Origin: an uncultured Lysobacterales bacterium
GTDB taxonomy: Bacteria > Pseudomonadota > Gammaproteobacteria > Xanthomonadales > Xanthomonadaceae
DNA: 64,000 nt
Direction of reading: 5' to 3'
Assembly: GCA_946886865.1 (NCBI GenBank)
Contig: CAMPJI010000001.1
Location: 35,434 to 99,433 of the forward strand
Within the stretch, counting starts at the first letter, position 1, and each line of letters begins with the position of its first letter. A model generated the notes under the pieces. It was not told the origin of the DNA and made no database searches. It worked only from the letters and a program-made list of their open reading frames with translations. This document shows, one piece after another, positions 53,093 through 62,966 of the stretch. A program made the translations under genes and the position numbers.

Positions 53093-55608
53093 CGGCCGCA
53101 CGTGATGGCGCGCCCTCGGGACGCGCGCTGACGGCGGCACGCAAGCGCCTTGGCGACTGGTTTGCGGAGCGGGGCTGGAAGCCCTTACCGTTCCAGCGCC
53201 GGATGTGGGGGCTGTATCTCGACGGTGGCTCCGGGTTGCTGCACACGCCGACCGGAAGCGGCAAAACGCTGGCCGCGTTCGGTGGGCCGTTGATCGAGGC
53301 GCTGGCGTCAGCGCCGGCGCGTGGGCCCGGCGCGCAGTCGGCTGCATCGAAACGACGCCGGGTGTCGCCGGACGCCTCGCTGAAGGTGCTGTGGGTCACG
53401 CCGTTGCGGGCGTTGGCGGCGGACACGCTGCGGGCGCTGCGCGAGCCGATCGACGCCCTGGGTCTGGACTGGCAGGTCGGCCTGCGCACCGGGGACGCGT
53501 CGGCGCGCGACCGTCGCCTCGCGCGCGCGGGGCGGCTGGACGTGCTGGTCACCACGCCCGAATCGCTGTCGCTGCTGCTGTCCTACCCCGACACCGCCGC
53601 GCACTTTGGCGGGCTGCAGTGCGTCATCGTCGACGAGTGGCACGAGCTGCTGGGCAACAAGCGCGGCGTGCTGCTGCAACTGGCGTTGGCGCGGTTGCGT
53701 GCACTGGCGCCCACGCTGCGCATCTGGGGCCTGTCGGCGACGCTGGGCAACCTGGAGGAGGCGCGCGACGTGCTGCTGCCGCACCGGCCCGACGCGCCAC
53801 TGGTCGCGGGCGTGCGGCCGCGGCCGATGACCCTGCACACGCTGATCCCGCCCCCGGGAACGCGCTTCCCGTGGGCCGGCCACCTGGGGTTGTCGCAGTT
53901 GTCGCGCGTGGTCGACCAGCTGTTCACGCAGCGCACCAGCCTGCTGTTCACCAACACCCGCGCGCAGGCCGAGCTGTGGCACCAGGCGTTGTCGGCGGTG
54001 TGGCCCGAGCCGCTGGATACGTTGGCCCTGCACCACGGGTCGCTCGACCCCAAGCTGCGCGCCGCGGCGGAAGCCGGCCTGCGCGACGGCAGCGTCCGCT
54101 GCGTGGTGGCGACTTCGAGCCTTGACCTGGGCGTCGACTTCCCGGCGGTCGACCAGGTGCTGCAGGTCGGCAGCCCCAAGGGCGCGGCGCGGATGCTGCA
54201 GCGCGCCGGGCGCGCGCGCCACCGGCCCGGCGAGTCCGGCGAGATCGTCTGCGTGCCATCGCATGCGCTGGAGCTGGTCGAGTACGCGGCCGCCCGTCGC
54301 GTCGTGGCGCGCGGTGAGATCGAAGCACGCCCGCCGCCGCGCCTGAGCCTGGACGTGCTCGCCCAGCACTGCGTGACGCTGGCGCTCGGTGGCGGGTTCG
54401 ACCGCGATGCACTCCTGGCCGAAGTACGCGGCACGCACGCGTTCGCCGGCCTCGACGAGGCGGCGTGGCAGGCCGTCCTCGACTTCATCGTGCAGGGCGG
54501 TCGGGCGCTCGAGCACTACCCGGATTTCCGGCGCGTGGTGCGCGACGACGACGGTCTCTACCGGGTGGAGGACCGACGCGTCGCGTTCCGGCACCGCCTG
54601 TCGATCGGCACCATCACCAGCGACGGTTCGGTGTCGGTGAAGTACCTCAAGGGCGGCGGGCTGGGGTCGGTGGAGGAGAGCTTCATCGCGCGACTGCGGC
54701 CGGGCGATCGCTTCCAGTTCGCCGGACGCAGTCTGGTGCTGGTGCGGCTGGAGAACATGACGGCGTACGTGCGGCGCGCCACGAGCAACGACGGCCGCGT
54801 ACCGAAGTGGGCAGGCGGGCGGATGCCGTTGTCGTCGGAACTCGCCCACGAGGTGCAGGCGGTGCTGGCCGACCCGGACGCCAGCCCCGAGATGCGCGCG
54901 ATGCGGCCGCTGCTGGCGCTGCAGTCCGAGCTTTCGTCGCTCCCCGTCCCCGGCCGTCTGCTGGTGGAAACGGCGCGCCGTCGCGACGGGCGCCACCTGT
55001 TCCTGTTTCCGTTCGCCGGCCGGCTGGTGCACGAGGGCCTGGCCGCACTGCTGGCGCTGCGTTGGGGTCGGCTGCGTCGAAACACCTTCAGCTTGGCATT
55101 CAACGACTACGGGTTGGCGCTGTCGCCGGCCGGCGAGGACATGCTGGACGAGCTGGAACTGCAGGCCATGCTCACGCCTGACGGGCTGGAGGACGACCTG
55201 CGCGAGAGCCTCAACCTGGGCGAGCTGGCGCGACGCCAGTTCCGCGAGGTCGCGCGCATCGCCGGGCTGCTGCCGCCGTCGCTGCCCGGGCGTACGCCAC
55301 GTTCGATGCGGCAGTTGCAGGCCTCCAGCGGCCTGCTGTTCGATGTACTTCGCCAGCACGACCCGGGCCACCTGCTGCTGGAGCAGGCCGAGCGCGAAGT
55401 GTTCTCCAGCCAATTGGAGGTGCGTCGGCTGCGCGAGGCACTCGACGCGCTGTCCGGGCTGCCGGTCGACCTGCGCGCGCCGCGCAGCCTGACGCCGCTG
55501 TCGTTCCCGCTGTGGGCCGAAAGCCTGCGCGGCCAGCTCAGCACCGAGGACTGGAGCACGCGCGTGGCCCGCGCCGCGCAGCAACTGGAGCAGCGCCATG
55601 GCGCCTGA
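53089..55608 (+). CDS. lhr: ligase-associated Lhr-Core DEXH helicase
   Basis: An 839-aa SF2 helicase of the Lhr-Core type. Q-like motif PFQRRMWG; Walker A TPTGSGKT (about 54-61); motif II IVDEWHELLGNKRG (DEWH in place of the usual DEVH); motif III LSATLGNLEEA; motif VI QRAGRARHRPG. A winged-helix and a beta-barrel C-terminal part complete the Lhr-Core. Start ATG 53089 overlaps the ligB stop (ATGA). Helicases of this group unwind 3'-tailed duplexes. Confidence 0.94.
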   Translation: MTAARDGAPSGRALTAARKRLGDWFAERGWKPLPFQRRMWGLYLDGGSGLLHTPTGSGKTLAAFGGPLIEALASAPARGPGAQSAASKRRRVSPDASLKVLWVTPLRALAADTLRALREPIDALGLDWQVGLRTGDASARDRRLARAGRLDVLVTTPESLSLLLSYPDTAAHFGGLQCVIVDEWHELLGNKRGVLLQLALARLRALAPTLRIWGLSATLGNLEEARDVLLPHRPDAPLVAGVRPRPMTLHTLIPPPGTRFPWAGHLGLSQLSRVVDQLFTQRTSLLFTNTRAQAELWHQALSAVWPEPLDTLALHHGSLDPKLRAAAEAGLRDGSVRCVVATSSLDLGVDFPAVDQVLQVGSPKGAARMLQRAGRARHRPGESGEIVCVPSHALELVEYAAARRVVARGEIEARPPPRLSLDVLAQHCVTLALGGGFDRDALLAEVRGTHAFAGLDEAAWQAVLDFIVQGGRALEHYPDFRRVVRDDDGLYRVEDRRVAFRHRLSIGTITSDGSVSVKYLKGGGLGSVEESFIARLRPGDRFQFAGRSLVLVRLENMTAYVRRATSNDGRVPKWAGGRMPLSSELAHEVQAVLADPDASPEMRAMRPLLALQSELSSLPVPGRLLVETARRRDGRHLFLFPFAGRLVHEGLAALLALRWGRLRRNTFSLAFNDYGLALSPAGEDMLDELELQAMLTPDGLEDDLRESLNLGELARRQFREVARIAGLLPPSLPGRTPRSMRQLQASSGLLFDVLRQHDPGHLLLEQAEREVFSSQLEVRRLREALDALSGLPVDLRAPRSLTPLSFPLWAESLRGQLSTEDWSTRVARAAQQLEQRHGA

Positions 55609-56257
55609 AGCGGCCGGCGCGAGCGTGCTCGATCTCATCATTGCCGGGCAGCCCATGCGCCTGCTGGGCGACCGCGCGCTGTACTGGCCCGCGCGGCAGC
55701 GGCTGATGATCGCCGACCTGCACCTCGGCAAGGGCGACGTGTTCCGCCGGGCGGGCATCAGCCTGCCGGCGGGCGGTACGTCGGACGACCTGTCGCGCCT
55801 GGAGCGGCTGATGGAGGCCAGCGGCGCACGCGAGCTGTGGATGCTCGGCGACGTGCTGCACGGCCCCGCCAACGACACGGCGTGGCAGCGCACGTGGCGG
55901 CAATGGCGCGAGCGGCACGCCGGGTTGCAGGTGGCGGCGCTGGTCGGCAACCACGACCGCGCGCTGGCCCGGGCCGACCTCGGCATCGATCTGCTGGGCG
56001 AGGCGATCGACGAGGGGCCGTTCGCGTTCCGCCATGCACCCGAGGAGCACCCGTCGCTGCACGTGCTGTGCGGCCACCTGCACCCGTGCGTGTCGCTGCC
56101 CGGCATGCGCCGGCGCTGGCCCGTGTTCTGGCTGCGGCCGGGGCTCACCATGCTGCCGGCGTTCTCGGCCTTCACCGGCGGCGCACTGATCGCGCCACGC
56201 ACCGGCGAGGCCGTCGCGATCTGCGTGCAGGGACAACTGACGGTGCTGCGCGGGTAG
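55598..56257 (+). CDS. pdeM: ligase-associated metallophosphoesterase PdeM
   Basis: A 219-aa calcineurin-type phosphoesterase. Metal motifs are ADLHLGKGD (about 39-47), GDVLHG, GNHDRA and CGHLHPCV. ATG 55598 lies 11 nt inside lhr, the last overlap of the cassette. Relatives cleave DNA or phosphodiesters in repair. It completes the exonuclease-LigB-Lhr-PdeM set. Confidence 0.93.
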   Translation: MAPEAAGASVLDLIIAGQPMRLLGDRALYWPARQRLMIADLHLGKGDVFRRAGISLPAGGTSDDLSRLERLMEASGARELWMLGDVLHGPANDTAWQRTWRQWRERHAGLQVAALVGNHDRALARADLGIDLLGEAIDEGPFAFRHAPEEHPSLHVLCGHLHPCVSLPGMRRRWPVFWLRPGLTMLPAFSAFTGGALIAPRTGEAVAICVQGQLTVLRG

Positions 56258-56276
56258 GGGATCCGGCGGGCGTGTG

Positions 56277-56282
56277 TAGAAT
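56277..56282 (+). promoter_or_regulatory. candidate -10 box (TAGAAT) for the SulP-UspA pair
   Basis: TAGAAT lies 19 nt after the pdeM stop. It would give a transcript starting near 56289 with a long leader. No -35 is clear. Confidence 0.35.
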
Positions 56283-56453
56283 GCGGCGCTCTGCAGCGCC
56301 GTCGAAGTCGCCCGGCGCGTCCTCCAGCGAGTCGCCATTCCCGTGTCCACGCCGCCCTAGCGCCTGATGCCGTTGCCGTGCCGTCCGCCATCGCGGACGC
56401 GGCCCGTGCCGCCGGTCACGCCGGCGCTCTCGCATCATTGTGGATACCGTCTC
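56283..56453 (+). other. structured 5' leader region of the SulP gene
   Basis: About 165 nt lie between the probable transcription start and the TTG 56454 start. Perfect short hairpins occur at 56285-56300 (GGCGCT/AGCGCC) and near 56386-56401 (GTCCGC/GCGGAC). If translation starts at ATG 56367 instead, part of this is coding. It matches no riboswitch class known to me. Confidence 0.35.
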
Positions 56454-57938
56454 TTGAATACGCTTACCCGTCTGCGCCGTGACTGGCTCGGCAACGTTCG
56501 TGGCGACCTGCTCGCCGGCCTCGTCGTGGCTCTCGCGCTCATCCCCGAGGCCATCGCCTTTTCCATCATCGCCGGCGTCGACCCGAAGGTGGGCCTCTAC
56601 GCCTCGTTCTGCATCGCGGTGGTCATTGCCTTCGCCGGTGGCCGCCCCGGCATGATTTCCGCGGCCACGGGCGCCATGGCGCTGGTGATGGTCACGCTGG
56701 TGCGCGACCACGGCCTGCAGTACCTGCTGGCCGCCACGCTGCTGACGGGTGCGCTGCAGATCGCCGCAGGCTTCTTCAGGCTGGCGCAGCTGATGCGGTT
56801 CGTTTCGCGCTCGGTGATCACCGGGTTCGTCAATGCGCTGGCTATCCTGATCTTCATGGCGCAGCTGCCGGAACTGATCGATGTGCCCTGGACGGTCTAC
56901 GCCATGACCGCGGCCGGCCTGGCGATCATCTACCTGTTCCCGCGCATCACCCGCGCGGTGCCGTCGCCGCTGGTGGCGATCGTCCTGCTCACGCTGGTCG
57001 TCATCGCCCTGAAGCTGGACATCCGCACCGTTGGCGACATGGGCGCGCTGCCCGACAGCCTGCCGGTGTTCCTGCTGCCGGACGTGCCACTGACCCTGGA
57101 GACGCTGCAGATCATCCTGCCGGTGTCGATCACGCTGGCGATCGTCGGCCTGCTGGAGTCGCTGCTGACCGCGCAGATCGTCGACGACCTCACCGACACG
57201 CCCAGCGACAAGAACCGCGAGTCGACCGGGCAGGGCGTGGCCAACATCGCCGCGGGCCTGCTGGGCGGCATGGCCGGCTGCGCGATGATCGGCCAGTCGG
57301 TGATCAACGTGAAATCCGGCGGCCGCGGGCGCCTGTCGACGCTGGTCGCGGGCGTGGTGCTGTTGTTGCTGGTGGTGTTCGCCGGCCCGTGGGTGAAGCA
57401 GATCCCGATGGCGGCGCTGGTGGCGGTGATGATCATGGTGTCGATCGGTACCTTCAGCTGGGCGTCGGTGCGCGACCTGAAGACGCACCCGACGTCGTCC
57501 AGCGTGGTGATGATCGCGACCGTCGTCGTCACCGTGCTGACGCACGACCTGGCTAAGGGCGTGCTGACGGGCGTGCTGCTGTCGACGCTGTTCTTCGCGC
57601 GCAAGGTCGGCCGCGTGCTGCACGTGGGGTCGGTGTCGGCCGAGGACGGCACTGCCCGCCATTACACGGTGACCGGGCAGGTGTTCTTCGCGTCTGCGGA
57701 GACGTTTGTCGCCGGGTTCGACTTCAAGGATGTGCTGCAACGGGTGCGCATCGACGTCAGCCGCGCGCACTTCTGGGACTTGAGTGCCGTGGGCGCGCTG
57801 GACAAGGTGGTGCTCAAGTTCCGCCGCGAGGGCACCGAAGTCGAGTTGATCGGCATGAACGAGGCCAGCGCGACGCTGGTGGACCGGCTGGGCGTGCACG
57901 ACAAGCCCGATGCCATCGAACGCCTGTCGGGCCACTGA
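56454..57938 (+). CDS. SulP family inorganic anion transporter
   Basis: A 494-aa transporter with about 11-14 helices and a C-terminal STAS domain (about 400-480: [38 protein letters not shown]). The signature [25 protein letters not shown] lies near the N-terminus, the [17 protein letters not shown] segment at about 135. TTG 56454 starts right before the conserved N-terminus; ATG 56367 would add a Pro-rich tail atypical of the family. It may carry sulfate, bicarbonate or another anion. The UspA gene follows 10 nt later. Confidence 0.88.
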   Translation: MNTLTRLRRDWLGNVRGDLLAGLVVALALIPEAIAFSIIAGVDPKVGLYASFCIAVVIAFAGGRPGMISAATGAMALVMVTLVRDHGLQYLLAATLLTGALQIAAGFFRLAQLMRFVSRSVITGFVNALAILIFMAQLPELIDVPWTVYAMTAAGLAIIYLFPRITRAVPSPLVAIVLLTLVVIALKLDIRTVGDMGALPDSLPVFLLPDVPLTLETLQIILPVSITLAIVGLLESLLTAQIVDDLTDTPSDKNRESTGQGVANIAAGLLGGMAGCAMIGQSVINVKSGGRGRLSTLVAGVVLLLLVVFAGPWVKQIPMAALVAVMIMVSIGTFSWASVRDLKTHPTSSSVVMIATVVVTVLTHDLAKGVLTGVLLSTLFFARKVGRVLHVGSVSAEDGTARHYTVTGQVFFASAETFVAGFDFKDVLQRVRIDVSRAHFWDLSAVGALDKVVLKFRREGTEVELIGMNEASATLVDRLGVHDKPDAIERLSGH

Positions 57939-57948
57939 GGAGCGCGCC

Positions 57949-58827
57949 ATGACCCCGCCACTGATCCATACCGAAGGCCGCGTACTGGCCGCCATCGACC
58001 GCTCGACCTATACCGAAAGCGTCGCCCGCCATGCGGGCTGGGCCGCGGCGCGGCTGGGTGCGCCGCTGGAACTGTTGCATGTCCTGGACCGCCACCCGGA
58101 GACGGCGCCGCTGGCCGACTACAGCGGCAGCCTTGAACTGGGCGAGCAGGAGCGTCTGCTCGGCGAGCTGGCGCAGCTGGACGAACGCCGCAGCGCGCTG
58201 GCGCAGGCGCAGGGCCGCCTGCTGCTGAAGGAGGCCGAGGGGTTTGCGGCCGACCTGGGGGTCGCCGACGCCGAGGCCCGGCAGCGCCACGGCGGCCTGG
58301 TCGACACCCTGACCGAGCAGGAGCCGGGCGTTCGCCTGTTCGTACTCGGCAAGCGCGGCGAGCACGCCGACTTTGCCAAGGGCCACCTCGGCGGCCACCT
58401 GGAGCGCGTCGTGCGCGCCGTGCACCGGCCACTGCTGGTGGTGTCCCGCGCGTTCCGGCCGATCAGGCGCGTGTTGGTGGCCTTCGACGGCAGCGCGACC
58501 ACCCGCAAAGGCATCGGGATGATCGCCGCCAGCCCGCTGTTCCGGGGGCTCGAGATCCGCGTCCTCATGGTCGGCGAGGACGGGGAGACGCCGCGTTCGC
58601 AGCTGCACTGGGCAAACGACGTGCTCGCGGGAGCCGGGTTCGAGGTGGCGGCCTCACTGCGCGATGGCCAGCCCGACAGCGCCATCGCCGATGCCGTCCG
58701 CGAAGAGGGCATCGACCTGCTGGTGATGGGCGCGTACGGCCATTCCCGCATCCGCCAGCTGATCGTCGGCAGCACCACGACCACCCTGTTGCGCACGTGC
58801 CAGGTGCCGGTGCTGCTGCTGCGCTGA
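57949..58827 (+). CDS. tandem universal stress protein
   Basis: A 292-aa protein with two UspA domains. The first starts RVLAAIDRSTYTESVARHA and ends with HRPLLVVSR at about 160. The second, about 165-292, has RVLVAFDGSATTRKGI and the typical end LVMGAYGHSRIRQLIVGSTTTTLLR. The GAYGHSRIRQ nucleotide-binding loop is intact. ATG 57949 has TGAGGAG just upstream, and the gene is tightly linked to SulP. Confidence 0.93.
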   Translation: MTPPLIHTEGRVLAAIDRSTYTESVARHAGWAAARLGAPLELLHVLDRHPETAPLADYSGSLELGEQERLLGELAQLDERRSALAQAQGRLLLKEAEGFAADLGVADAEARQRHGGLVDTLTEQEPGVRLFVLGKRGEHADFAKGHLGGHLERVVRAVHRPLLVVSRAFRPIRRVLVAFDGSATTRKGIGMIAASPLFRGLEIRVLMVGEDGETPRSQLHWANDVLAGAGFEVAASLRDGQPDSAIADAVREEGIDLLVMGAYGHSRIRQLIVGSTTTTLLRTCQVPVLLLR

Positions 58828-59029
58828 GCGCACGGGCGCTGCCGCGTCGCCTGTGCATCACGCAGGCACGCGAGGACGCGCAGGCGCGGCTAAAGCCGGC
58901 GCACAGGCGGCCGTTACCGCCCACAAGGGAATGTGTGGCCGGTGGGTGGGCGGGGCGCGGCGGTTCGCGCCCGTTTCACGCCATCCAGTCCAGCGTCCCC
59001 GGGTGTGCTCTCGACAGGCAGCGGGGTTC

Positions 59030-60859
59030 ATGGGCAACGCATCGCGGGAAGCAGGCTTCGAGCAGGCGCTGGTGGGGCTGGCGCACGCCATCGGCCGCGC
59101 GCCGGACTGCCATCGGCACGTGCTGCGGGTGGTGTCGGAAACCGCCGCGTCGGCACTGGATGTCGACCGGGTGAACGTGTGGCGTGTGGACGAAGCCGCC
59201 GGCGTGCTGCGATGCGTGTACGGCTTCGACCGGCGCCGCGCGCGCCATGAGCCCGAACCCGACGACCACCTCGACCTGGCCGCTCCGTATGTGACCTCGC
59301 TGCTGGGATCGCGCGTGGTGCATGCCGAGGACGTGGGCGACGCGCAGCAGGCCGACAACAGCCTGGGGCGCTACCTGCGCCGGCACGGCGTCATCGCCAC
59401 CATGGACGCACCGATCCGCACCGCCGACGGCGTGGTCGGGGTTGTCTGCCACGAGATGGTGGGCGCGCCCCGCGCCTGGACGCCTTCGGAGCGTGCCTTC
59501 GCGGCCAGCATCGGCGACCACCTGGCCCTGATCCACGAACGCGAGCGCCGGACCGCCGCGCATGCGGACGTGCAGGTCACCGCCGAACAGGATCCGACCA
59601 CGCGGTTGCCCAACCGGTACTGCGTCGTCGACTGGCTGCAGACGCTGGGCACCACCACCCCGGGCGCGTTGTCGACGCTGTCGGTCATCCACCTGCAGCT
59701 CGATCTCGCCGCGTGCGACGGCGATGTCGAGACGATGCTGCGCACCGCCAGCGACCGCCTGCGCCGGGCCGCCGGTGCCAACGGCCAGCTCGGTCGCATC
59801 GGCAACGACGCGTTCCTGCTGATCCCGCGGGCCGGCCTGGAAGAGGCCGCACTGGCGCCGCTGGCACGGCGGTGCCTCTCGGCGATCGAGGACGGCGATG
59901 CATTCGAGCCGGGCATGCGGTGCGGGGCCTCGGCGGGCATCGCGTTCGCGCGCGACCTGCACGCGTGGTCGCCGGAAACCCTGCTGCACCACGCCGAGCT
60001 CGCCAGCCGGCGCGCCCAGCGGCACGAGGGCGCGCGCCTGGCCCTGTTCGATACCGGCCACGTGGCATCGCTGCGGCTGTCCGCCGAGCGCGAGAACCTG
60101 GTGCGGCAGGCCTTTGCGCGACAGGATTTCGAGGTCCACTTCCAACCGGAGGTCGACCTGGAGACGGGGCGCTGCCTGTCGGCCGAAGCGTTGCTGCGCT
60201 GGCACCGCGACGGCGCCTGGGTGCCGGCAGCGGAGTTCATCGACGTGATCGAAGCCAGCGACCTGGTCATCCCGGTGGGCCGCTGGGTGCTGGAGCGCGC
60301 CTGCCAGCTGGCCTCGCGCTGGTCCGATGCCACGTTGCGCGTCCGCGTGAACGTGTCCGCGCGCCAGTTCGACGACGCCTGCCTGGTCGAACAGGTGGCC
60401 GGTGCACTGCATCGCAGCCGGATCGCGCCGCAGCGGTTGTGCCTGGAGATCACCGAGACCGCGGTCATGGACACCGTCGGCGGCGCGGCAGCGCTGGCGC
60501 GGTTGCGCGCCCTGGGCGTCGGCCTGGCCATCGACGATTTCGGCACCGGGCACTCCTCGCTCGCCTACCTCAAGGCACTGCCCATCGACACGATCAAGAT
60601 CGACCGGTCGTTCGTACGGGCGCTGCCTGACGACCCGTTCGACCAGGCCATCCTGGAGGCCGTCGTGCACATGGCGCGGCGGCTTGGACTGGAGGTGGTG
60701 GCCGAGGGCGTGGAAGACGAGCGCCAGCGTGAGGCGCTGCTGCAACTGGGGGTGAGGCGGGCACAGGGGTTCCTGTTTTCCCGGGCCCTGCCGCCCGAAC
60801 GCTTCAGCGATTTCATCGGGGGACGCCGGGTGGCATCGGGTGCAGGTCCGCTGCACTAG
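59030..60859 (+). CDS. GAF-GGDEF(degenerate)-EAL cyclic-di-GMP phosphodiesterase
   Basis: A 609-aa soluble protein. A GAF domain covers about 12-175 (LDVDRVNVWRVDEAAGVLRC...APIRTADGVVGVVCHE). A GGDEF domain follows whose active-site loop reads IGNDAF at about 257 instead of GGDEF, so cyclase activity is unlikely. The EAL domain is intact (SAEALLRWHRDG near 385, DDFGTGHSSLAYLKALP, VAEGVEDERQ). The likely role is hydrolysis of cyclic-di-GMP gated by a GAF ligand. The ATG 59030 start fits homology, and the longer upstream frame is Arg-rich and unsupported. Confidence 0.9.
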   Translation: MGNASREAGFEQALVGLAHAIGRAPDCHRHVLRVVSETAASALDVDRVNVWRVDEAAGVLRCVYGFDRRRARHEPEPDDHLDLAAPYVTSLLGSRVVHAEDVGDAQQADNSLGRYLRRHGVIATMDAPIRTADGVVGVVCHEMVGAPRAWTPSERAFAASIGDHLALIHERERRTAAHADVQVTAEQDPTTRLPNRYCVVDWLQTLGTTTPGALSTLSVIHLQLDLAACDGDVETMLRTASDRLRRAAGANGQLGRIGNDAFLLIPRAGLEEAALAPLARRCLSAIEDGDAFEPGMRCGASAGIAFARDLHAWSPETLLHHAELASRRAQRHEGARLALFDTGHVASLRLSAERENLVRQAFARQDFEVHFQPEVDLETGRCLSAEALLRWHRDGAWVPAAEFIDVIEASDLVIPVGRWVLERACQLASRWSDATLRVRVNVSARQFDDACLVEQVAGALHRSRIAPQRLCLEITETAVMDTVGGAAALARLRALGVGLAIDDFGTGHSSLAYLKALPIDTIKIDRSFVRALPDDPFDQAILEAVVHMARRLGLEVVAEGVEDERQREALLQLGVRRAQGFLFSRALPPERFSDFIGGRRVASGAGPLH

Positions 60860-60949
60860 CGGCGCACGCGACGTTGACGCCGACACGACCATGATCGCCC
60901 CCTTTGCCCGCGCCACCACGGCTCCTGCCCGCATGACCGCTTCGTACCC

Positions 60950-62134
60950 ATGAGCACCGACGACACCGTCGCCGACCCGTTGAGGGCGCGCGACGTCCGA
61001 TCGCCGGTCAGTGCAATGCTGGCCCTGTTCCGCAGCTCGTGGTCGCGGCTGGAACCGGCCGATCGCGACAAGCTGGTGCACCTCCAGGTCTCGGTGACGC
61101 AGCCGGCGATGGCCAGCGTGATGCTGGGTGGCGCGCTGCTGCTGGTCCTGCTGGGCGTGCTCGAGGTGCTCGGCTGGATCGGGGGCATCGGTTACCCGCC
61201 GGCCGCGTCGATCGTGGCCGGCGTGCTCCTGGCGTTCATGCCGCTGGTGGTGTGGCATCAGTCCCGCTGGTACGTGCGGCTGGGCCTGCTGCTGCTCTAC
61301 ACGGTGGTGCTCGGCGTGTTCCTGTCGATCCCGCTGCCCGGCTCGATCCCGCAGCTGGCATTCCGGACCGGCCTGTTCAACATGCTGCCGATCGCGATGC
61401 TCGCGCTGCTGGTGCGGCGTCGGGCGATGGTGCTGTTCGTGGCGACCGTGCTGGCGCTGAGCCTGGTGCGGGTGGAGCTGCACGGCGCGCCGGCCGCCGG
61501 CGAGGCGATGTACTGGGTGTACATCGTCGCCACGCTGGCGTTCGGCTGGATGCTGCGGCGTTACCGGTCGGAATTCGCCGCCCGTGCCTACCTGCAGAGC
61601 ATGCACCTGTGGTGGCAGGCACGCACCGACCCGCTGACCGGCCTGCTCAACCGCAGCGGCTGGGAGGCCGTGGCGGCGCAGTCGCTGGACAGCGGTGCAG
61701 GCGGACGGGCACGCGGGCGCACGGGATGCCTGGTGTTCCTGGACATCGACCACTTCAAGCAGGTCAACGACACCCACGGCCACCACGCCGGCGACGATGC
61801 GCTGGCGGAGTTGGGCCGCATCATCCGCAGCCGCCAAGGCAAGGGCTACGTGGCCGCGCGGCTGGGCGGGGAGGAGTTCGTGGTGCTGGCGCGAACGGCG
61901 TCGCTGCAGGAGGCACTGCGCTTCGCAGAGCGCGTGCGAGCCGATTTCGCCCTTGCGCAGGAGGCGCTGGGATGCACGCTCAGCGGCGGCGTGGCCGAGC
62001 GCCTGCCGGGAGAGGCGCTGTCGTCCATGCTGCGGCGCGCCGACGAGGCCCTGTACCGCGCCAAGAGCACCGGTCGCGACCGCCTGCTGGTGGCGGCGCC
62101 CGGCGAGGACGCGGCGCCCGGGCCCCACGCCTGA
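60950..62134 (+). CDS. membrane diguanylate cyclase (GGDEF)
   Basis: A 394-aa protein. About six hydrophobic helices span residues 55-205. A C-terminal GGDEF domain follows with LTGLLNRSGWE, LVFLDIDHFKQVNDTHGHHAGD and active loop LGGEEFVV (about 304-311), all intact. No inhibitory RxxD site is evident immediately before the loop. It lies 90 nt after the EAL gene on the same strand, pairing synthesis and breakdown of cyclic-di-GMP. The start is ATG 60950. Confidence 0.93.
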   Translation: MSTDDTVADPLRARDVRSPVSAMLALFRSSWSRLEPADRDKLVHLQVSVTQPAMASVMLGGALLLVLLGVLEVLGWIGGIGYPPAASIVAGVLLAFMPLVVWHQSRWYVRLGLLLLYTVVLGVFLSIPLPGSIPQLAFRTGLFNMLPIAMLALLVRRRAMVLFVATVLALSLVRVELHGAPAAGEAMYWVYIVATLAFGWMLRRYRSEFAARAYLQSMHLWWQARTDPLTGLLNRSGWEAVAAQSLDSGAGGRARGRTGCLVFLDIDHFKQVNDTHGHHAGDDALAELGRIIRSRQGKGYVAARLGGEEFVVLARTASLQEALRFAERVRADFALAQEALGCTLSGGVAERLPGEALSSMLRRADEALYRAKSTGRDRLLVAAPGEDAAPGPHA

Positions 62135-62149
62135 GGCGGCAGGCGCGGG

Positions 62150-62965
62150 TTACCAGGCCGTCGCCAGTACCGCTGCGCAGTCGGCGTCCACCTTGAGCGT
62201 GGCCAGGGCATCGGCCCGCGTGACGCCGCGGGTCAGGATGGCCAGCGGTTTGCCGGCCTCGCGAGCCGCGCGAGCGAAGCGGTAGCCCGAATAGACCATC
62301 AACGAGGACCCCACGACCAGCATCGCATCGGCATCCGACAGCGCCGCCGCCGCCCGCTCCACGCGGTCGCGCGGCACGTTCTCGCCGAAGAACACGACAT
62401 CGGGCTTGAGCATGCCGCCGCAGGAGCGGCAGGGCGCGACCCGGAAGTCCGCGATGTCGTCGTCGGCCACGTCGGCATCGCCGTCGGGCGCGCGAGTGGC
62501 GATGCGCTCGCCCCACCCGGGATTGAGGCCCACCAGCTCGGCCTGGAGCGCGGCACGCGGCATGGTCCTGCGGCACTGCAGGCACACCACCTGGCCGATC
62601 CGGCCGTGCAGGTCGATCACGTCGCGGCTGCCGGCGCGCTGGTGCAGCCCGTCGACATTCTGGGTGACCAGGGCGGTGACATGACCGGCATGCCCCGCCT
62701 GGGCAATCGCGATGTGCGCGGCGTTGGGACGCGCCCCGTCCACCATCGGCCAGCCCACGACGCTGCGCGCCCAGTAGCGCGCGCGCATGGCGGCATCGCC
62801 GGTGAACGCCTGGTAGGTGATGGGCGCGCTCCGCTTCCAGGCGCCGTCTGCACCCCGGTAGTCGGGAATGCCCGAGGCGGTGCTGCAGCCGGCACCGGTC
62901 AGGACGAACACGCGCCGATGCGCCGCCAGCCAGTTGCGCAGGCACGCGGCCGCCCCGGCCCCCAT
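62150..62965 (-). CDS. Sir2 family NAD-dependent protein deacetylase
   Basis: A 271-aa sirtuin. NAD motif VLTGAGCSTASGIPDYRG (about 21-38), TQNVDGLHQRAGS, catalytic His in IDLHGRIGQVVC, a zinc site with CLQC and CRSCGG, and VVGSSLMVYSG. The order of motifs matches class II/III bacterial sirtuins (CobB-like). ATG 62965 lies 1 nt after the phasin stop (TGACATG), so it is translationally coupled to the phasin. Confidence 0.93.
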   Translation of the reverse strand: MGAGAAACLRNWLAAHRRVFVLTGAGCSTASGIPDYRGADGAWKRSAPITYQAFTGDAAMRARYWARSVVGWPMVDGARPNAAHIAIAQAGHAGHVTALVTQNVDGLHQRAGSRDVIDLHGRIGQVVCLQCRRTMPRAALQAELVGLNPGWGERIATRAPDGDADVADDDIADFRVAPCRSCGGMLKPDVVFFGENVPRDRVERAAAALSDADAMLVVGSSLMVYSGYRFARAAREAGKPLAILTRGVTRADALATLKVDADCAAVLATAW

Positions 62966-62966
62966 G

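Noticed and set aside
56367..56453. ATG 56367 as the SulP start
   Set aside because: It would add a Pro/Arg-rich 29-residue extension unlike the family. TTG 56454 sits right at the conserved N-terminus, though it too lacks a good SD.
56172..57995. Long minus-strand open frame opposite SulP
   Set aside because: A shadow of the SulP coding strand with no recognisable domain.
58976..62128. Very long open frame antisense to the cyclic-di-GMP genes
   Set aside because: It is rich in Arg, Gly and Gln with no motif, and overlaps two clear genes on the other strand.
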